From contig JAECUM010004310.1 of NCBI GenBank assembly GCA_016617855.1, forward strand, positions 1 through 64,000: a stretch of DNA of 64,000 bases, given 5' to 3'. This document shows positions 61,131 to 64,000 of the stretch, one piece after another. Below the pieces are notes generated by a model. That model was not told where the DNA came from and ran no database searches. It was given only the letters and a program-made list of their open reading frames with translations. The first letter of the stretch is position 1. Each line of letters begins with the position of its first letter. The position numbers and the translations under genes are program-made. Origin of the DNA: Megalonaias nervosa. Lineage: Eukaryota > Mollusca > Bivalvia > Unionida > Unionidae.

Positions 61131-61443
61131 GTGCATTAATACAAATATCTTAACGAGGACTGTGGCATGACAATTCCATCTGAAGTACACAGTTTTTATG
61201 CATGAGCAAAAAAATAACAACATAAAATGTTGCATAGTTTTGAGGTATTATCACATTTAATATATGGATGTTATATGAAATTAACAATAAATAGTTAATA
61301 TTCATTACAAGAAAATGATTCATTTTCATCAGTTCCAATTTAGAAAAGTCATATTGTAAATAATGAAACAATACTGGTTACACAGCTCTATATAGGCTAT
61401 AATGAAGAGTAACACGTAGTATGAGTGACCGTGCTTGAATTAT

Positions 61444-62188
61444 TCATGGGTAATTAGAGATTGATGTCACTATAACTCTCATTTTCTTTGCGTTGTAATT
61501 AATATTGATTGTAAAATTAACCCAGTGTATGAAAGACCGTCCAAATACAGACCCTAGTGGATAACCATGTACTGAACTTTCAAATTCATGGTTTCTTGGA
61601 AAATTTACATTTTCTGTCTTGGAAATATGGCAAGTGTTGCTATTAGTAGAGGAAGGATGTGCTACAGGGAAATTGGCTTGTTGAATAACGTGTGGACAGA
61701 TAAATGATTCCTTCTGATTGGTAAGTGCATTATTTGTCATTAATGATTGCATGTACATGTTCAATTCAGCTGAGGCACATTGGGGATGTTTAACATAATT
61801 AGAAGAAAGCAGGATTGACATAACACATTTCTGGCTGATACTAAGTTTTATGTAGTTTTTGAGATAGTTGGGATGTTTGTGACCAGTGATGCTTATAGCC
61901 TGAGTGTCTGGAACATTGTTTTCTATTAGTTTCTGACATAGATATTTTCCCATGCTTGAGTTTGTAATGCATTTAGAAGCCAAATCTGGCAAGTTTGCTT
62001 TCATAGCCATTTTTTTCATTAGTGAGTTAAGCTTTCAGGCACCAACAGGTGCCCATAAAAACCATTGCTCATTTGGCCCAGGTGCATGAACATGAGTTAC
62101 AGGAGCAAGGTAAAATTGATGATCAGAGTCACAAAAATCACTTAGATGTTTGTTCATAAACATTTGTGGTTGGTTACAGTACATCTGG
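61444..62188 (-). pseudogene. Crypton-like tyrosine recombinase, C-terminal part
   Basis: On the minus strand one frame runs from about 62188 to 61444 with a single TGA near 62030. Before the stop it reads FYLAPVTHVHAPGPNEQWF; after it come KLNSLMKKMAMKANLPDL, NNVPDTQAISITGHKH and LKNYIKLSISQK. The GHK block and the following Tyr match the second half of the Crypton/DUF3504 recombinase active site. Where the catalytic Arg is expected (HSLRK type) the sequence reads NSSMGK. The C-terminus has SVFGRSFIHWVNFTININ, like the TFNINV tail of Cryptons. A possible acceptor TCTGTTTCCAG lies at the 5' end of the open stretch. The lost Arg and the stop argue for a relic, or for a domesticated protein without recombinase activity. 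Confidence 0.72.
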
Positions 62189-63819
62189 CTGGAAACAGAG
62201 GGTTAATGTACATCCTTAGGTTTTCATTTCTCGTGTTTCTTATGTCCTCCCCTGTCCTCGTCTTTGTCTGTCTCACATTAAACTCTAAATATTCTAGTTG
62301 AAGTTTGCAATCTTGCTTTAATGATATGTTTCCCCACTTTTTTGTTTCTGTGTTTTTTCACCCCTCCCCGTACCCAAAAGTGCAAACTTGTATTATCAAA
62401 CCATAAAGTGTTCAGTAAACTTGATCATGTGCTGAGGTCCAAAGTGAGTATTCAAACAGTTTATTGATGTCATCATCAGTGACAGCATCAGCTGTTTTGG
62501 GTTTGTTTCCTTTTCCCTTTTTCTTCAGATTTTTCTGTTTACTTTTTAGGGGCTGTTTGGCTTGATAAAATTCAGGGCTATAAACCAAGCTGCATTTGAA
62601 TGTGTCATCTCAGATATCGTTTAAAACTGCCCATCATACCTATAATAAATAATAATTAATTTTAAAAAGCCTTGTAACTAGGGTACAGAATCTCTCTCTC
62701 TGTTTTTTAACATTTATCATCCACATTGGGGAGGCCCTAAATTGCTTTATGAGTCAAGTTCTTTAATTTATTAGGTAATTTACCTTTCATTACATAATAT
62801 TTATTTTGGATGATTAGTTATTCATTCTTGTACTCATTCAAAAATTCATTTCTCTTTTAACAAACTGAAATTATCTCAATTGTACTATGCATCATTCTAT
62901 TTGCTCATACATAATTCTCTAAATTCAAATTGTTTGTTATCAGTCAATATGTAGGCCTTTTTTTTTACCTCGCAATGTTGTTGGCTCATATTCACTTCCA
63001 TCATTCTGACAAATTGAAAGGAAAAATGTTGAGAGAATGTTGTTTAGGTCAGGTGCCAGCACTTCATGTACAGCGTGCATCTCATTGTTTTTCTCCGGAT
63101 ATTCTTATATTAGTTATATGTGTCCCAATATTTTACATTTGGTATTCATATTTTCATGCTCAAAAACAAAATTTGTGACAAATTGTTCATCCACTTCTGT
63201 AAATCTGCTTTCTTTGACTGTTTCAGTTTTTTTTTATTTCCACTCCTGATTGTATTATTTTCTCCAATGAAAGTTGCTTGGGTTTCAGAGACATATGTAT
63301 TTCATTTATTTCACAGTCATCAAGAAGAAAGGAATGATCTTCTGCATCATGCTTTGGTGAATTTTCAGAAATTACTAGTTCATGTTTAGCAAAACCTTTT
63401 AAACTTCCATTCTTCAAAAAGCATACTGTATAAATGGAATAGGAACCCAGTGGGTGGTAAACCTTTATGATTTTTGCTCTCCTACTGTCAAGAGTCAAGA
63501 ATTTTCTTAGCTTGCAGTCTGTTTTCTTTTTGTCTTCATTTCTTTTTTTTTAAAATCATTTTGTAAGTTATGTTGTTTCTCTCCTCCAAAAACTATTTTG
63601 TTAAATTTCCCAAAGTGTCGGCATTTGTTTGATTGGAAAACTTCTCCATCAGGCCAACCAGAAGACAACAGTGGTTGCATCCCTTGATAAAATAGTCTCT
63701 AGCATGTGGATACCATGACTGAGATGACTGGCCTGAGATAACCACACTGAGATAGGAAAAGTAAGGTTAGCAAAACAGGTAGATTTCTCTGTTGCATGGG
63801 TGAGGAAATAAAGCTGTCA
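62189..63819. other. No confident gene; minus-strand open frame 63223-63498
   Basis: A minus-strand open frame (63223-63498, 91 codons) reads SRRAKIIKVYHPLGSYSIY, FLKNGSLKGFAKHELV and so on. It is protein-like but unrecognised, and could be a further piece of the Crypton-like element lying 1 kb upstream of it in the same orientation. Plus-strand frames over it are shadows. Otherwise AT-rich, with nothing recognised. Confidence 0.4.
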
Positions 63820-64000
63820 GTGTTAATTGCCAGCTTGAAAATCTTGTTATCACTACTTCTTATGAATGAATTTTCACCAAAAGTTTTGTAATATTTGGTT
63901 GGTCTTGAATTAAAATGGAGCTGATCTGATGTCTATTATGTGACCATCTTGAAAATCTTGCTTTAGCTGCTCTTAATGGGGAAGTCATTTTGACATAGGG
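63820..64000. repeat. Minisatellite, third locus of the 145-bp family, runs off the window
   Basis: GCCAGCTTGAAAATCTTGTTATCACTACTTCT, TGACCATCTTGAAAATCTTGC and GGTTGGTCTTGAATTAAAATGG match the units at 55.2 and 60.6 kb. Confidence 0.75.

Overview
The window looks like AT-rich intronic DNA from an invertebrate animal, most likely a mollusc and probably a bivalve. The evidence is two copies of a tRNA-derived SINE of the type I associate with molluscs, a second SINE-like tail ending in an AACAACAA-type stretch, minisatellites of the '...GGTCAAGGTCA...' and '...ATGGCNGCCATCTTGAAAAT...' kinds, several DIRS-type tyrosine-recombinase retroelements, and a Crypton-like recombinase. There is no bacterial signal, no rRNA or stand-alone tRNA gene, and no CRISPR.

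The one clear host gene lies on the + strand and spans at least 7222 to 57183. Seven exons can be supported: six that each encode one immunoglobulin (Ig) domain (7222-7512, 19420-19716, 30114-30410, 31927-32223, 37998-38291, 43699-43992) and one that encodes an acidic stalk plus a transmembrane helix (57043-57183). All seven start and end in phase 1 and are multiples of three, so they join in frame in order (637 codons) and any one can be skipped without a frameshift. The signal-peptide exon should lie before the window and the cytoplasmic exon(s) after 57183; neither is seen with confidence. The predicted product is a single-pass, multi-Ig cell-surface receptor or adhesion protein of unknown ligand.

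The middle of the gene grew by local duplication. The flanks of the exon at 19420 (upstream 16.79-17.71 kb, downstream 19.72-21.94 kb) are repeated around the exon pair at 30114 and 31927 (upstream 29.25-29.96 kb, downstream 32.22-37.37 kb). The two copies were then hit by different transposons: a SINE in the first, and a LINE plus a TIR element in the second.

The rest is mobile DNA, layered as follows. 1.4-6.06 kb: a 118-bp tandem repeat and a decayed antisense LINE with endonuclease, RT and RNase H. 9-17 kb: an inverted-repeat block, a DIRS element, a 1.58-kb TA-flanked TIR element and minisatellites. 24-31.5 kb: a small hAT MITE, a second DIRS element carrying a 566-bp MITE, and a third DIRS tail. 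33.7-36.8 kb: a nested LINE and TIR fragment. 39.5-43.0 kb: a DIRS remnant and a DIRS-arm module. 49.6-55.7 kb: tandem repeats, a hAT transposase relic, a fifth DIRS piece, another arm module and a minisatellite. 57.3-64 kb: SINEs, a 1.75-kb TIR element nested in a minisatellite, and a Crypton-like recombinase on the minus strand. All recognisable DIRS pieces have the same orientation as the host gene.
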